Counted from the first letter of the stretch, positions 12,126 to 24,546 are shown. The stretch is DNA of 64,000 nucleotides from Siphonodentalium dalli (GCA_032622095.1 CP136066.1:194300816-194364815), one strand, 5' to 3'. Made by a program: numbers and translations. Notes: generated by a model from the sequence alone, not told the origin.

Positions 12126-12711
12126 AGTGACACCAATAGCCCCAAGCCTAACACAGTTATTTCCACACACAAAAAAAAGCAAACTCAGCACAGATTGTAC
12201 TGCCATTGCATGTCGACAAACCATATTCCATATAATCTGCATTTTACGCAAGAACAAAACAATAACTGTTCGTGTTCAGTGGGGCTTTGTCAATGCCATC
12301 AAATTAATTTATCGTGTCAAAAGCCAGCCCTCAAGTGAATTGGACACATTAAAAATTTAGAAATGTTCCCTTGTTACAAACGCTACGATAATAGACAACA
12401 CTACAGCAAACAGAATTGACAATGAAGCATGGAATATAATCTCATGTGAGATTTACGGCGATTTAATGCACAAAATGATTTGTTATTCCCATTTAAATGG
12501 ATGGTCAGATAGTTATCAAATCTGACAAATGTTGTTTCCGTGACTTGAGTGGGGTCGTTCTGCAAACTTTTCCTATTGAGATTTGAGAACCACGAGCATT
12601 CTTTGGGGATTAACCCTGTCTGTACTAAATACACATTCATGAGTAGTTCCCTTTGGAAGCAACATATTGTCGTGAAAATATGTTCACGTTGAACCTAAAT
12701 ATTCACATAGG

Positions 12712-13120
12712 TTAACCCTTTACCCAACAGAAGGGCCCTGTGCCAATGCATTCTCTTATATATGCGAGTCGACCATAGGTCGCCTCGCATATATAAGAGA
12801 ATGCATTGGCTTAACACATTACAAATTATAAAATTGTTAAAGAATGTAAGAAAAAATGGTAAAAAGTGTTTAAAAAAGATTTTTTTTAGGCCAATGCATT
12901 CTCTTATATATGCGAGGCGACCTATGGTCGACTCGCATATATAAGAGAATGCATTGGCACAGGGCATAACTGTAACTATCACAATGTGATCAAGGAGCCG
13001 GTTCCAATGATATCCATATTTGTATGGTTCTATTGAGACAGACCGAAGATATATTAGGCTGTTGAAGCTTTATTTGGCCGGTTTGGCCGGTTTTGGCCGG
13101 TTTGTTGGGTAAAGGGTTAA
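12712..13120 (-). mobile_element. TTAA hairpin element, family A, inside unit 1
   Basis: Bounded by TTAACCCTTTACCCAACA and its reverse complement. Two copies of the shared ~70-bp palindrome lie inside (about 12747-12814 and 12890-12960) around a T-rich spacer. The right part has GGCCGG repeats. The other copies, 40269-40658 and 54308-54708, are in the opposite orientation. Confidence 0.8.
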
Positions 13121-13655
13121 TATTGAACATATTTGGTTCTGAAATAAGTCCACAGTGAACTTATACTGTATGATTACACATTACCACATTACCACATTAC
13201 CACGGTAAATAGGCTTGTATAGAACCTATTGCTCAATAGTGACATACTTGACTTATTTCGTTTTGAAATAGGTTCATATTGAACCTAAATATTCAGATAG
13301 GTTCATATTGGTCATATTTGATTTTGAAATAAGCCCAAAGTGTACTTATACCCGTTATTCCATTAAATGGACGCGGGCCACAGTGAAAACACATTACCAT
13401 GCACGGTAGGCTTGTGTAGAACCTATTGTTTGAAATAGGTTCATATTGAACCTAAATATTCACATAGGTTCATATTGGTCATATATGATTTTGAAATAAG
13501 CCCATAGTGAACTTATATCCGTTATTCCGTTAAATGGACGCGGGCCACCGTGAGAACAGCTTACCACGTTAACTAGGCTCGTATAGCTGTGTATAGAACC
13601 TAATTATCAAATAGTGCCATATTGAACTTATTTCGTTTTGAAATATTTCGAACCA
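13121..13655. repeat. ~190-bp subrepeats in unit 1
   Basis: Blocks ATAGGTTCATATTGAACCT, GAAATAAGCCCA, GTTATTCCGTTAAATGGACG and GGGCCACAGTGA recur about three times. Matching arrays lie at 15240-15785 and 16850-17315. Confidence 0.75.
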
Positions 13656-14003
13656 TAAATGTGACCCGCCATATCAAATCCAGTCGGAAGTCGGGATTTT
13701 TTTACCCTGTGCCAATGTATTCTCTTATATATGCGAGTCGACCATAGGTCGCCTCGCATATATAAGAGAATGCATTGGCCTAACAATTTTTTACAATTTT
13801 AATAATTTGTTATTGTATTCTTTAACAATTTTATAATTTCACCCATACAGAGCCCCAGACAAACATGAGCAGACGACACTCTTCTATGTGCTTCCATATA
13901 TGTGTGGGGCTCCCTGCAGGGTAATAGATGTTTTTTTAATTTTATGTCCTAAAAATTGTAAGACACATTTATTAAAAAACATGATAAAAAATAGGTTCAT
14001 TTT
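13656..14003 (+). mobile_element. Half of a family-G element (unit 1)
   Basis: Starts ATGTGACCCGCCATATC, passes through one shared palindrome (13714-13780) and stops before the right half seen in the complete copy at 61515-62077. An equivalent half copy is in unit 2 at 15786-16118. Confidence 0.7.
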
Positions 14004-14005
14004 AA

Positions 14006-14499
14006 AGGTACGGTTGGCCTTGGCGGTGGGTATCCTGTGAAAATATTTACACCCGTCGAAAACCGCCACAAACAGAAAGAACATCAAAATGTAGACAGAC
14101 TGTGTCCGTATACAAATAAGAAATATCGCATAAACAGTATGTTATTGTCATATGTTTGACCATTGTTATGTAAACAAAAGCATAAAAAGTTACTTTTCTG
14201 GTGTTTGTTTATATTATGATGGTAAACATAAAGAGCGTTCTTTGTTGGTTAATTCCTGATATGGAACTAATAAAGAGCGTTTGTGCCATTTGTGTGTGAT
14301 TAGCCAGTAGCATTGTGCTGTCTTCTGTAACACAATCAGGCTCTTGCTTAGGTAAAACATAGTAGGTCTTTGTGATAACATGCTGTTTACGCGATGGTCA
14401 TGGTATATATGAACGAAACTGTATGCGTTTTAATGTTTTTCTGTTTACGGTGATTGGAACAAATATGAACATTTTCGACAACTAAGGCCTCACGTGCCT
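14006..14499 (+). mobile_element. Family-H element, 494 bp, inserted at TTAA
   Basis: Begins AGGTACGGTTGGCC and ends CACGTGCCT, with TTAA on both sides (14002-14005 and 14500-14503). The second repeat unit has the same flanks with a single TTAA and no insert at about 16117-16120, which is a direct empty-site comparison. Copies of exactly the same length are at 17843-18336 and, inverted, 55964-56457. There is no frame above 70 codons, so it is non-autonomous. Confidence 0.88.
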
Positions 14500-14503
14500 T
14501 TAA

Positions 14504-14715
14504 GCTTATGATCCATGATAACAGGTTGTGTAGGAAATGTTCAGATAATGTTCAACAAACGCCGTTCCCACCAATGAAAATGAATCCTTCTGAACTTGTA
14601 TTATTTGTTCGTCTGGCGACCGTCTGCATATATCACACGAACAAGATGAATATTATATCATTCCAATGTATGAGTATACTTTCAAAGTGGGAGAATCCAT
14701 TTGGTAAATAAATGG
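14504..14715 (+). mobile_element. Family-D right part in unit 1
   Basis: Contains GGAAATGTTCAGATAATG, CCACCAATGAAAATGAAT and GGGAGAATCCATTTGG. Equivalent copies are at 16126-16338 and, shortened, 17316-17366. Confidence 0.6.
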
Positions 14716-15785
14716 TTAACACACCATGCTAAAATGTCGGTTTAGTCTGTTGCAGTACATATCACTTGCGGATGTACCATGAACTGTAAATGGGCATGGC
14801 TAAATTTAACATCCAAATTATGCAGCCTGTTCTCCCGAAAAAAGCCTGCCCTCAAGTGAATTGGTCACATTAAAAATTTAGAAATGTTCACTTGTTACAA
14901 ACGCTGCGATAATACATGATAGACAACACCACAGTAAAGAGAATTGACAATGAAGTATGGAATATAATCTCATGTGAGATTTACGGCGATTTAATGTTAA
15001 AAGTGATTTGTTATTCCCATTTAAATGGATGGTCAGGTCAGATGGTTATCAAATCTGACAAATGTTGTTTCCGTGACTTGAGGGGGTCGTTCTGCAAACT
15101 TTCCCTATTGAGATTTGAGAACCACGAGCGTTCTTTGGGGATTAACCCTGTCTGTACTAAATACTCATTCACGGGTAGTGTCCTTAGGAAGCAAACATAT
15201 TGTCGTGCAAATAGGTTCATATTTAACCTAAATATTCACAATGGTTCATACATGTATTGGACTTATTTGGTTCTGAAATAAGTCCATAGCGAACTTCTAC
15301 TGCATGATGAAACCCGTTTTTCCATTGATTGGCCCGGGCCACAGTGAAAAAACATTACCACGGTAAATAGGATTGTATAGAACCTATTGCTGAAATAGGT
15401 TCATATTGGTCATATTTGGTTCTGAAATAAACCCATAGTGAACTTATATCCGTTATTCCGTTAAATGGACGCGGGCCACAGTAAAAACACATTACCACGG
15501 GAAATAGGCTTGTATAGAACCTATTTATCAAATAGTGTCATATTGGACTTATTTCGTTTTGAAATAGGTTCATATTGAACCTAAATATTCAGATAGGTTC
15601 ATATTGGTCATATTTGGTTCTGAAATAAGCCCATAGTGAACTTATATCCGTTATTCCGTTAAATGGACGCGGGCCACCGTGAGAACAGCTTACCACGTTA
15701 ACTAGGCTTGTATAGCTGTGTATAGAACCTAATTATCAAATAGTGCCATATTGAACTTATTTCGTTTTGAAATATTTCGAACCAT

Positions 15786-16118
15786 AAATGTGACCCGCCA
15801 TATCAAATCCAGTCGGAAGTCGGGATTTTTTTTACCCTGTGCCAATGCATTCTCTTATATATGCGAGTCGACCATAGGTCGCCTCGCATATATAAGAGAA
15901 TGCATTGGCCTAACAATTTTTTACAATTTTAATAATTTGTTCTTGTATTCTTTAACAATTTTATAATTTCACCCAGACAAACATGAGCAGACGACACTCT
16001 TCTATGTGCTTCCATATATGTGTGGGGCTCCCTGCAGGGTAATAGATGTTTTTTTTATTTTATGTCCTAAAAATTGTAAGAAACATTTATTAAAAAACAT
16101 GATAAAAAATAGGTTCAT
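15786..16118 (+). mobile_element. Half of a family-G element (unit 2)
   Basis: Nearly identical to 13656-14003, including a shared palindrome at 15840-15909. It is followed directly by the uninterrupted TTAA that carries the family-H insertion in unit 1. Confidence 0.7.
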
Positions 16119-17522
16119 TTTAAGCTTATGATCCATGATAACAGGTTGTGTAGGAAATGTTCAGATAATGTTCAACAAACGCTGTTTCCCACCAATGAAA
16201 ATGAATACTTCTGAACTTATATTATTTGTTCGTCTGGCTGCCGTCTGCTTATATTACATCACTCAAGATGAATACTATATCATTTCAATTATGAGTATAC
16301 TTTCAAAGTGGGAGAATCCATTTAGTAAATAAATAATTAACACACCATGCTAAAATGTCGGTTTAGTCTGACGCAGTACATATCGCTTGCGGATGTACCA
16401 TGAACTGTAAATGGGCATGGCTAAATTTAACATCCAAATTATGCAGCCTGTTCTCCCGAAAAAAGCCTGCCCTCAAGTGAATTGGTCACATTAAAAATTT
16501 AGAAATGTTCACTTGTTACAAACGCTGCGATAATACATGATAGACAACACCACAGTAAAGAGAATTGACAATGAAGTATGGAATATAATCTCATGTGAGA
16601 TTTACGGCGATTTAATGTTAAAAGTGATTTGTTATTCCCATTTAAATGGATGGTCAGGTCAGATGGTTATCAAATCTGACAAATGTTGTTTCCGTGACTT
16701 GAGGGGGTCGTTCTGCAAACTTTCCCTATTGAGATTTGAGAACCACGAGCGTTCTTTGGGGATTAACCCTGTCTGTACTAAATACTCATTCACGAGTAGT
16801 ATCCTTAGGAAGCAACATATTGTCGTGCAAATAGGTTCATATTTAACCTAAATATTCACAAAGGTTCATACATGTATTGGACTTATTTGGTTCTGAAATA
16901 AGTCCATAGCGAACTTATAATATATACTGCATGATGAAACCCGTTTTTCCATTGATTGGCGCGGGCCACAGTGAAAACACATTACCACCTTAAACTGGCT
17001 TGTATAGAACCTATTGCTGAAATAGTGTCATATTGGTCATATTTGATTTTGAAATAAGCCCAAAGTGTACGTATACCCGTTATTCCATTAAATGGATGCG
17101 GGCCACAGTGAAAACACATTACCATGCACGGTAGGCTTGTGTAGAACCTATTGCTCAAATAGTGACATATTAGACTTATTTCGTTTTGAAATAGGTTCAT
17201 ATTGAACCTAAATATTCAGATAGGTTCATATTGGTCATATATGATTTTGAAATAAGCCCATAGTATACATATATCCGTTATTCCGTTAAATGGACGCGGG
17301 CCACAGTGAGAACACTATATCATTTCAATTATGAGTATACTTTCAAAGTGGGAGAATCCATTTAGTAAATAAATAATTAACACACCATGCTAAAATGTCG
17401 GTTTAGTCTGACGCAGTACATATCGCTTGCGAATGTACGATGAACTGTAAAGGGACATGGCTAAATTTAACATCCACATTATGCAGCCTGTTCTCCCGAA
17501 AATAGGTTCTTATTGAACGTAT

Positions 17523-17746
17523 TTCAAAAACCTAAATACGCCCATATCGGCGTTATTTGAATCTGAATTACGCTCTATATGAACGTAAATGGGGGCACGA
17601 AAACAGTCGTATATGAGCGCATTCATATTACAAATACGTCCGTATCGGGCGTATTTCATGCAATTTCCATGCCCCATTTACGTTCATATATAGAGCTTAA
17701 TTCGGATTCAAATAACGCCAATATGGGCGTATTTGGGTGTTTGAAA
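17523..17746. mobile_element. Foldback element (family J)
   Basis: The arms AAACCTAAATACGCCCATAT..CGTAAATGGGGGCA and the reverse complement of TGCCCCATTTACG..GGGCGTATTTGGGTGTTT pair over about 70 bases with a few mismatches. The loop is about 80 bases. Confidence 0.75.
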
Positions 17747-17842
17747 ATAAATGAGGAGAATCAGAATGGCTTATAAACTATGAAGAAAAACAATCAAAAT
17801 TAAAAACGATGGCGCCACTAATAACAAAAGTATTGCTATTAA

Positions 17843-18336
17843 AGGTACGGTTGGCCTTGGCGGTGGGTATCATGTGAACATATTTCCACCCGTCAAAAAC
17901 CGCCACAAACAGAAAGAACATCAAAATGTAGACCGACTTTGTCCGTATACAAATAAGAAATATCGCATAAACAGTATGTTATTGTCAAATGTTTGACCAT
18001 TGTTATGTAAACAAAAGCATAAAAAGTTACTTTTCTGGTGTTTGTTTATGTTATGATGGTAAACATAAAGAGCGTTCTTTGTTGGTGAATTCCTGTTATG
18101 GAACTAATAAAGAGCGTTTATGCCATTTGTGTGTGATTAGCCAGTAGCATTGTGCTGTCTTCTGTAACACAATCAGGCTCTTGCTTAGATAAAATGTAGT
18201 AAGTCTTTATGATAACATGCTGTTTACGTGATGGTCATGGTATATATGAACGAAACTGTATGCGTTTTAATGTTTTTCTGTTTACGCTGATTAGAACAAA
18301 TATGAATATTTTCGACAACCAAGGCCTCACGTGCCT
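17843..18336 (+). mobile_element. Family-H element, second copy
   Basis: 494 bp, flanked by TTAA at 17839-17842 and 18337-18340. It differs from the first copy by scattered substitutions only. Confidence 0.85.
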
Positions 18337-18340
18337 TTAA

Positions 18341-19010
18341 CATAATACGTAACGTATTTTTGATGTTGACGTTTTGTATATGTTTTACTTGTTTTAACGA
18401 TACGCCACTGCGGGTGTCTCTTCTTCTTCCGATTACAGTCCACCATCAACAGGCTGATGATTATGACTAATTTTATTTTGGCAACGACTGGCGATAATTT
18501 CTCGTGACTAGGGTTTGTAATAATATAATTGATTTGAATTGAATTTGATTTGAATTTGGAAGTCATGATTAGTTGATTGGATTCTTTACTGGGTCGAATG
18601 GGTTTTCTGGGACGTCCAGCATGGATTTAGTTAGTTCATCATCCTGGTCCTGAACTCATCGACTGGAATAATGGTGACTATTTCAGTTGGTATAGCATTT
18701 CATTCTCTTATGGTCCGGGAAAAGAAAGAAAATTTGTGGTAATCGTAGTTGGATTGTGGAATTAGGTAGCCAGCCGCATGGGTGTTGACGAGGAGGGGAT
18801 ATACGCCATATAAAGGCCTATACACCAATACAGGTCATACTCCACCAGTTCAAAACATGGTAACATTTTTTCTGACAGCTAGGGAAGTTTATAACACAGA
18901 AATAACAGTGCAGGTGAAATATTTTTTTGTTAATATATACCTGTGTATTGAACGGACATGGCTCATTCGAGCTTCCATGTTTTGTCTACGCAATTTGTAA
19001 TGAGGTCAAA
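18341..19010. other. No gene recognised
   Basis: Non-coding. A short AATTTGATTTGAATT-type repetition lies at 18535-18557. Nothing else is supported. Confidence 0.5.
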
Positions 19011-19542
19011 GATAGGTTGACAAATATATATATATACACGAACTATTGATATACTGGCTCCATGTTCTCTGAACAATATTTGCCATGGTAACAGCCATTT
19101 TCCAGCTGTTTTCAATTATTCGTACAAAAGTGAGAAAAAAACGCTCTTTATTTCCACCATATCAGGAATAGACTAACACGGAACGCTCTTTATTTCCACC
19201 ATATCAGGAATAGACTAACACGGAACGCTCTTTATTTCCTCCATATATCAGGAATAGACTAACACGAAACGCTCTTTATTTCCACCATATCAGGAATAGA
19301 CTAACACGGAACGCTCTTTTCTGTTCTATACGCCGTGCATGGTTGTTGTTTGTTTTTGGGACCCAAACACAGTGTAACATGTTTTATTTTTTATGAATTA
19401 AATGCGTCTTTCTTGAACATGTAATGCCCATAAAAGGTAGTTATAGTATTTATTGACATATTTCGATACCGGGAAGAACTCAAAAGCGAATATTATGAAT
19501 TCGGTGTATTTTGGAGCGCAAATCGCCACGTGGCTTTAATAT
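19011..19542 (+). mobile_element. Family-I element containing a 42-bp tandem array
   Basis: The segment from about 19011 (GTTGACAAATAT) to CACGTGGCTTTAA at about 19540 matches, on the opposite strand, 51521-51890. Shared blocks include CAGCCATTTTCCAG, ACCGGGAAGAACTCAAAAGCG and GTATTTTGGAG. The right end is next to TTAA. Confidence 0.6.
19140..19320 (+). repeat. 42-bp tandem array, four units
   Basis: Units start AACGCTCTTTATTTCC and contain ATATCAGGAATAGAC at 19140, 19182, 19224 and 19268; a partial fifth starts at 19310. The sister copy at 51.7 kb has only one unit, so the array expanded in this copy. The same AACGCTCTTTAT/ATATCAGGAAT module occurs inside family H. Confidence 0.85.
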
Positions 19543-20129
19543 TGTACTTCACACTCACAGTGGACTCGAAATTGCATGATTTAGGTAATTTTGTCGTGTC
19601 AATTTTCATTTGCATCACTTACAAATATGGCATTTCTAGATTATTAACTGTTTCAGTGTTGAAAGCCCATATTTGGACCCTACGTAAGAGTGCTGGAAGC
19701 CCAGATCTGGGCTTTGGAGACGACACTGTATTGATTGTTTAATTTAATCATTTAAATAGAGTTTGTCAGATAATATTTTTGACATATTGTTACATATATA
19801 ATTAAATTGGGACATAGTGAAATTTTAATGGATGCAGACTGATAAAATTGTCAGAAAGGGTAGTTCTATTGAGAAAAGTTTGAGAAAAATGACATTGTTT
19901 TGCCCAAGGGCATCCGACAACCAGGCTCACAAACATAACCTAATCGAACATGCAGACTCATAACCATAGCCTAATCCAGGCACATAATCTAATAACAAAC
20001 GTATATTATAGTATGTGTGGTGGTCAAATTTGAGAAAAGGGTTTAAATGCAGTAAATTACCTACTCCGAGCATAATCAATGATTTTCTGTTTATTGAAAT
20101 ATATATATATATACGCATTTCATTTTGTG
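19543..20129. other. No gene recognised
   Basis: AT-rich sequence with a short AT repeat at 20099-20113. A 70-codon frame at 19530-19742 is not supported by splice signals or homology. Confidence 0.5.
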
Positions 20130-20364
20130 TAATTTAGTTTAAACATATTTATTTGTCTAATTCATACAACAATGATATATAACACATACATTTTTATACA
20201 GACAATGGGATTGGAGGACAAGTGCTGACTCACTTATGGGTACCCACTCTCCCATATGTTATTACACTGAAAAATAAATAATAAGTAATGGCAACGACAT
20301 GACTACCAAAACAAGTTGAACATATATACATACATATCACCGGTCACCCCCACCCCGAGTTATC

Positions 20365-20374
<10 letters not shown>

Positions 20375-20404
<30 letters not shown>
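20375..20404. repeat. (TG)n microsatellite
   Basis: About 15 TG units on the plus strand, preceded by ATATAT. It lies in the 3' region of the LINE. Confidence 0.9.
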
Positions 20405-20408
<4 letters not shown>

Positions 20409-20482
20409 GTGTGAGTGCGTGTGTTTAAAGTCGAGTTTGTTTCTTTCAGTTGCTGGCTTGTACGTATCATTATTTGAGAGAG

Positions 20483-22124
20483 TTAGTCACAAGAATCCTG
20501 ATTTGTCTCACGTATGAATGACTGTACAGCTAAGAACATTTTCATGTTGTCACCATCAGGTAGTGCAGGATCTCCAAACAGCAAATTTTTTAATGAATAA
20601 ATATTGTAAAGAAGTAATTTATTTAATAGACGAATTCTTGGGATTGAATGTAGGTGGCAATGAAAGAAATAATGAAAGGCATTTTCTTCACCGTTTCCAC
20701 AGGTGCAGTCTTTTGAATTTGCAATGTGATTTAGGACCTTATCGGATAGCAAGTTGCTACATTCACATCGTAATCTACAGTGAAATATATTTTCAGTCCG
20801 TTTTCCGACAGAGTAATACTTTGGTGGTTTAGGTGTTATTGGTTTAATTTTGTTTACATAACATTGGAGAGAGAGCTCTCGAATCTCAATTTTGGTTGTA
20901 TTCCAGTTTTTTTTACACACGTGGGCATGAATGTAGACTCCATTCGTTTGGTATTGGGTTTGAAATGTATATGTCATTGTTATGGAAAAGTGAAAAACTC
21001 TTTAATTGCCTTCTATCTGAAAGTGTTTCCCAGCCCATTTCAGTTAGTAGGCGTTTGTGGGATACTGATCTCGTGCAGCCACTTATTATTCGTGCAGCCT
21101 CGTATTCAACATCATCAAGTTGTTTAAGTAACTTATCTGGTGCACCAGCCCAGACACTACTCGCATATTCCATGATTGGACGTACGTGTGATAAATAGAG
21201 GATTTCAAGAGTTTTGCGGTTCAAGATATACTTAAGTGTTCGTAGTTGGGATAATTTAGCATAAGCTCTGGTACATACATTTTCTATATAACTGTCCCAT
21301 GTTAATTCGTCATCTATTTCCATGCCTAGATGTGTGTGCTGTTTAGAGTATTCGAGTTGTAATCCATCGAAGACTATATTCGGTCTATCAGGGCTTTGTG
21401 AACTTGTAAAAAATAGTAATTTTGTCTTAGAATTATTGAATTTCACTAGCCAGGTATCGGCCCACTTTTTGTTTATCTTTTCCATGTCTTTATTTACACT
21501 TTGTTCAAGGCATTGAATGTCCGTATCGGACTTTATGAGGCATGTGTCGTCCGCGTATAATCTAACATGAGATTTAATATTGTCTGCAATGTCGTTTATG
21601 TAAATTAAAAAGAGCAAAGGGCCGACCACATACCCTTGGGGGACCCCTGCCGTTATCGGCGAATATTTTGAAAAACTAGAATTTATTTGTACCCTTTGCT
21701 GTCGCCCTTCGAGATAATTTGTAAACCATTTAAGCAAAGTGTCTGTTATTCCATAGTGTTTTAGCTTAAGTAAAATACCTTGGTGCCATACTTTGTCAAA
21801 AGCTTTCGAGATGTCACAGAAAACAGCGCACGTGCTTTGTTCATTGTCTACGGCGTGGTGTATATTGTGAAATGTATCAATAAGTTGTAGTTCAGTACTG
21901 TGACCTGGTATAAACCCGGATTGGTATTTGTATAATTGGTTGTTTAAATTTAAATGATTAAAGACTTTGTTGAAGACTACTTTTTCTAGTATTTTACCAA
22001 CACAACTTATCAGTGAGATGGGACGATAGTTGTTTGGATGACGGTCACCACTTTTACATATTGGTATTATGTTTGCCCATTTTGTGTATGTAGGATATTT
22101 AGCAGCGAACCAGTTAAGGAACAA
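20483..22124 (-). pseudogene. Reverse transcriptase of a LINE element, frameshifted
   Basis: The frame at 22124-20913 (403 residues) carries the RT blocks in order: NNYRPISL (residues 31-38), FCDISKAFDKVWH (102-114), AGVPQGYVVGPLL (159-171) and the active-site YADD (190-193). The thumb region follows. Near 20980 the reading frame shifts by one, and the protein continues in the frame 20977-20483. That part has a cysteine/histidine cluster (CRLRCECSN to CTCGNGEENAFHYFFHC) typical of the C-terminal end of such polyproteins. Upstream of 22124 the homologous protein continues in another frame to about 22190, so a second shift lies there. The function would be target-primed reverse transcription, but this copy is dead. 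Confidence 0.85.
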
Positions 22125-22254
22125 GAATTAACAATACTGATAAATAGTCCTTGCTATCAGAATATTAAACAGTTCCCATGTTTTGAATGGTTCGAACGTG
22201 ATATTTACGGGTATAGTCAGAGTAGATATTCGTGACATGATTTATCCGTATAGT

Positions 22255-22456
22255 CAAGCCTTGAAATAGCGTCTGTCATTTGCAGAATGTGAATTTAGTG
22301 ATGTGGGGACCTCATTCTGCTTACACCTCAGCAGAATGAAGTTCCCAGAGGGTGAATTTGGTGATGCTAGCCCGCTATGCGGGGTAGCATCACTAAATTC
22401 ACCCTCTGGGGACCTCATTCTTCAAATGACAGACACTCTATTTCCGGCAAGGCTTG
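22255..22456. mobile_element. Family-F double palindrome, shortened copy
   Basis: Ends CAAGCCTTGAAATAG and GCAAGGCTTG. The left palindrome is mostly deleted (22286-22312). The right one (GAGGGTGAATTTGGTGATGC and its partner) is complete around GCCCGCTATGCGGGG. A full copy is about 254 bp. Confidence 0.8.
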
Positions 22457-23440
22457 CGTGTAGTGTGTTGTACCTGGATGGTGGGGTGTCAAAGTGTATA
22501 ACATATACCAAAAGGAAGGGGTGAAATTTGAAAAAAACTCCCTCCCTTTCAAAATCCCTTTGATCTGTTCGCATTCATATCATGTTCAGCAGTTTGGCTG
22601 ATTTTTGTGTCATTCGTCCAGGTTGATGGTATACATGTAGTTGTTTGGTTGTAAGTTGAGGTATCAGGTTGCATGAGAGTGTCTAACAAAAGAGCTAGGC
22701 GAGGGGACGTAGTCGGAACGGCCGTTCAACGCCCCCCCCCCCCCCCATAAGCCCATTCAGAAGATACAACATCCAGAAGATTCGACTGATGAAGTTAGTA
22801 GCCAGGTTCGGTCACATGTACGTGTAACATATGTTGCTATATGATATTGCTATGGATATATACATGACGGGAAAAGTAATGTGATTTAAAGGCGTCAAAG
22901 CTTCACGTTTTGAGATATCGGCCCAACTTGAAGCATAACGTATATAAACAACCATCCAGTGGTAGAGACAAGCGATATGTCCACAGTGCGACCGCTGATA
23001 TGCTCGTCTTAATTGGGTTAAATCAAAACATAATCTTTCCAGGTGGACACATTCCATTCTCCTACTGCCTGAATATCATCCACTTCTCACTATAGAAGAT
23101 CTTATCGGGAGATTGGATTATTCCTGTTTGCTACACGTTTATGTGTATGATGCCTGCATACTCGGAATGATGTACATGTAGATGTGCACATGGGAGGTAT
23201 AGGAGCCCAACTTGCTCCAACATTGTATGGAAGTCACTTGCAACACCTGTATGGTAACAGACAGAATACTACTGATATTTGGTGCTAAATACTGTTATTC
23301 TGCCTGATGAATGTAAATTGATGTTGATTCTGTTGCGTTCCATTGATCATGGATGGAGTTGCTCTGATATTTTATGGTGAAAACATTCCACACAAAATAT
23401 CACAACAATTTGCATCCACACTCCATGGAACTCTACGAAT
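22457..23440. other. No gene recognised
   Basis: Non-coding. A poly-C run lies at about 22731-22746. Nothing else is supported. Confidence 0.5.
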
Positions 23441-23444
23441 TCAA

Positions 23445-23707
23445 TATCCATTTTATGACAAAGAGCTGAGCTGGTGCAGCATCAAAGATCCCGTGCCAGT
23501 GCATTCTCTTATATATGTGAGTCTCCCATAGAGAGCCTCACATATATAAGAGCATGCGCTGGCTTACAAGGTCAATGTAAATGTTGTTAATCCGATGTAT
23601 TCTATTATATATGTGAGGCTCCCATGGGGAGCCTCGCATATATAAGAGAATGCACTGGCACAGGGTTTTTGCATAATTTCAGGAAGCTCCCGTCATAGAA
23701 GGGTTAA
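23445..23707 (+). mobile_element. TTAA hairpin element, family B
   Basis: The left end is degraded, lacking TTAACCC, but AGAGCTGAGCTGGTGCAGCA is present. The right end reads GAAGCTCCCGTCATAGAAGGGTTAA in the family pattern. It holds two shared palindromes (23498-23565 and 23595-23660), here with the CTCCCATxGxGAG centre characteristic of family B. Confidence 0.7.
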
Positions 23708-24546
23708 ATGGTTCTTGAATGAATGAACATATACGTGTATATATTAGGGTCGATATAGTACTGAGGGACTACATGGGGAATAATGACGTAAGACACAATT
23801 CTAATTTCTGAATGTAATTTTATCATACAACTTCATAAATACATATACTAGTATGTACACTGGTCTCTATACTATGTCAGAGATGAGATGATTTGACAAA
23901 CATGAGAGAAATGGTAAGGCAAATCACAACTAGGCTGAGGTTCCTCTTTGTGGGTGGGTGAACATGGGCAGGAAATCAGAAATATGTCATAACGGTTGGC
24001 ATATGTTTAGCGTTTCATTTTAGGATATTCCTATATATCAACTGCAATTTTTCATATTTTTAAGAAAAATACCATCATTATCATCCAATTGTAAAAAAAA
24101 ATTCTATCGTTTTGTCAACAAACTTTTCAGTAAGAAATGAAAGCTCAGGACACACAACTGGCCATAAATCTACCAAGAAACATTTCAACTTATATTAGAC
24201 AATTCCCTTTGTTATTTCTGATAAAAAGAAATTTATATTTTTGGTTTGTTTAAACTATATGTACTTTGAATAAACAACAGTCTGTTACATTGAACATGTA
24301 CAAGTATTAACACTTAATCATGGACAGTAAGTAATTTTTCACGCCCATCAATTGTTAATTTTAAATTTAAATTAATTAATTTAATTAAAAAGCACCCATT
24401 AATTAAATGGTTAAATAAAAGTTTAGTTGAAACATATCCTAGCCATTACGTATGTTCATGCTTGGCGTTTAATACCAAATGCATCTGTGTTGAGCACTCT
24501 TCACTATACTGGCAGTATAACCACACTGAAATTTAGCAAATTTGTT
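23708..24546. other. AT-rich non-coding DNA
   Basis: Nothing is supported beyond AT-rich sequence with an ATTTAAATTAATTAATTTAAT-like palindromic stretch near 24362-24385. Confidence 0.5.

Larger units (their letters stand above)
12322..17502. repeat. 1.62-kb tandem repeat, two full units and one deleted unit
   Basis: Unit 1 is 12322-14842, unit 2 is 14843-16463 and unit 3 is 16464-about 17502. Unit 1 is longer because it holds a family-A element (405 bp with one TTAA) and a family-H element (498 bp with one TTAA). Subtracting them leaves about 1618 bp, against 1621 bp for unit 2. Unit 3 lacks about 580 bp in its second half. Each unit comprises an AGCC..CCTCAAGTGAATTGG start block, three arrays of a ~190-bp subrepeat, half of a family-G element and a family-D end. 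Units 2 and 3 are nearly identical over their first 400 bp. Confidence 0.85.
20130..22200 (-). mobile_element. 5'-truncated non-LTR (LINE) retrotransposon
   Basis: The element contains a reverse-transcriptase frame (20913-22124), a C-terminal frame (20483-20977) and a 3' untranslated region. The 3' region includes a (CA)n stretch (20375-20404 on the plus strand) and an AATAAA-like signal near 20142-20147, minus sense. No 5' endonuclease domain is present; the element runs into a family-F hairpin near 22255. It resembles the Jockey/CR1 group of LINEs common in marine invertebrates. The 3' boundary is a guess from the poly(A) signal. Confidence 0.75.

Noticed and set aside
14916-16851. Repeated plus-strand frames of 104-121 codons with nearly the same protein (IDNEVWNIISCEIYGD)
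   Set aside because: They lie in the same position of two tandem repeat units, so identity reflects duplication. Unit 1 breaks the frame, and the last part reads into a family-D end.
20896-21198. Plus-strand frames of 100-115 codons
   Set aside because: They are antisense shadows of the reverse-transcriptase gene on the minus strand.
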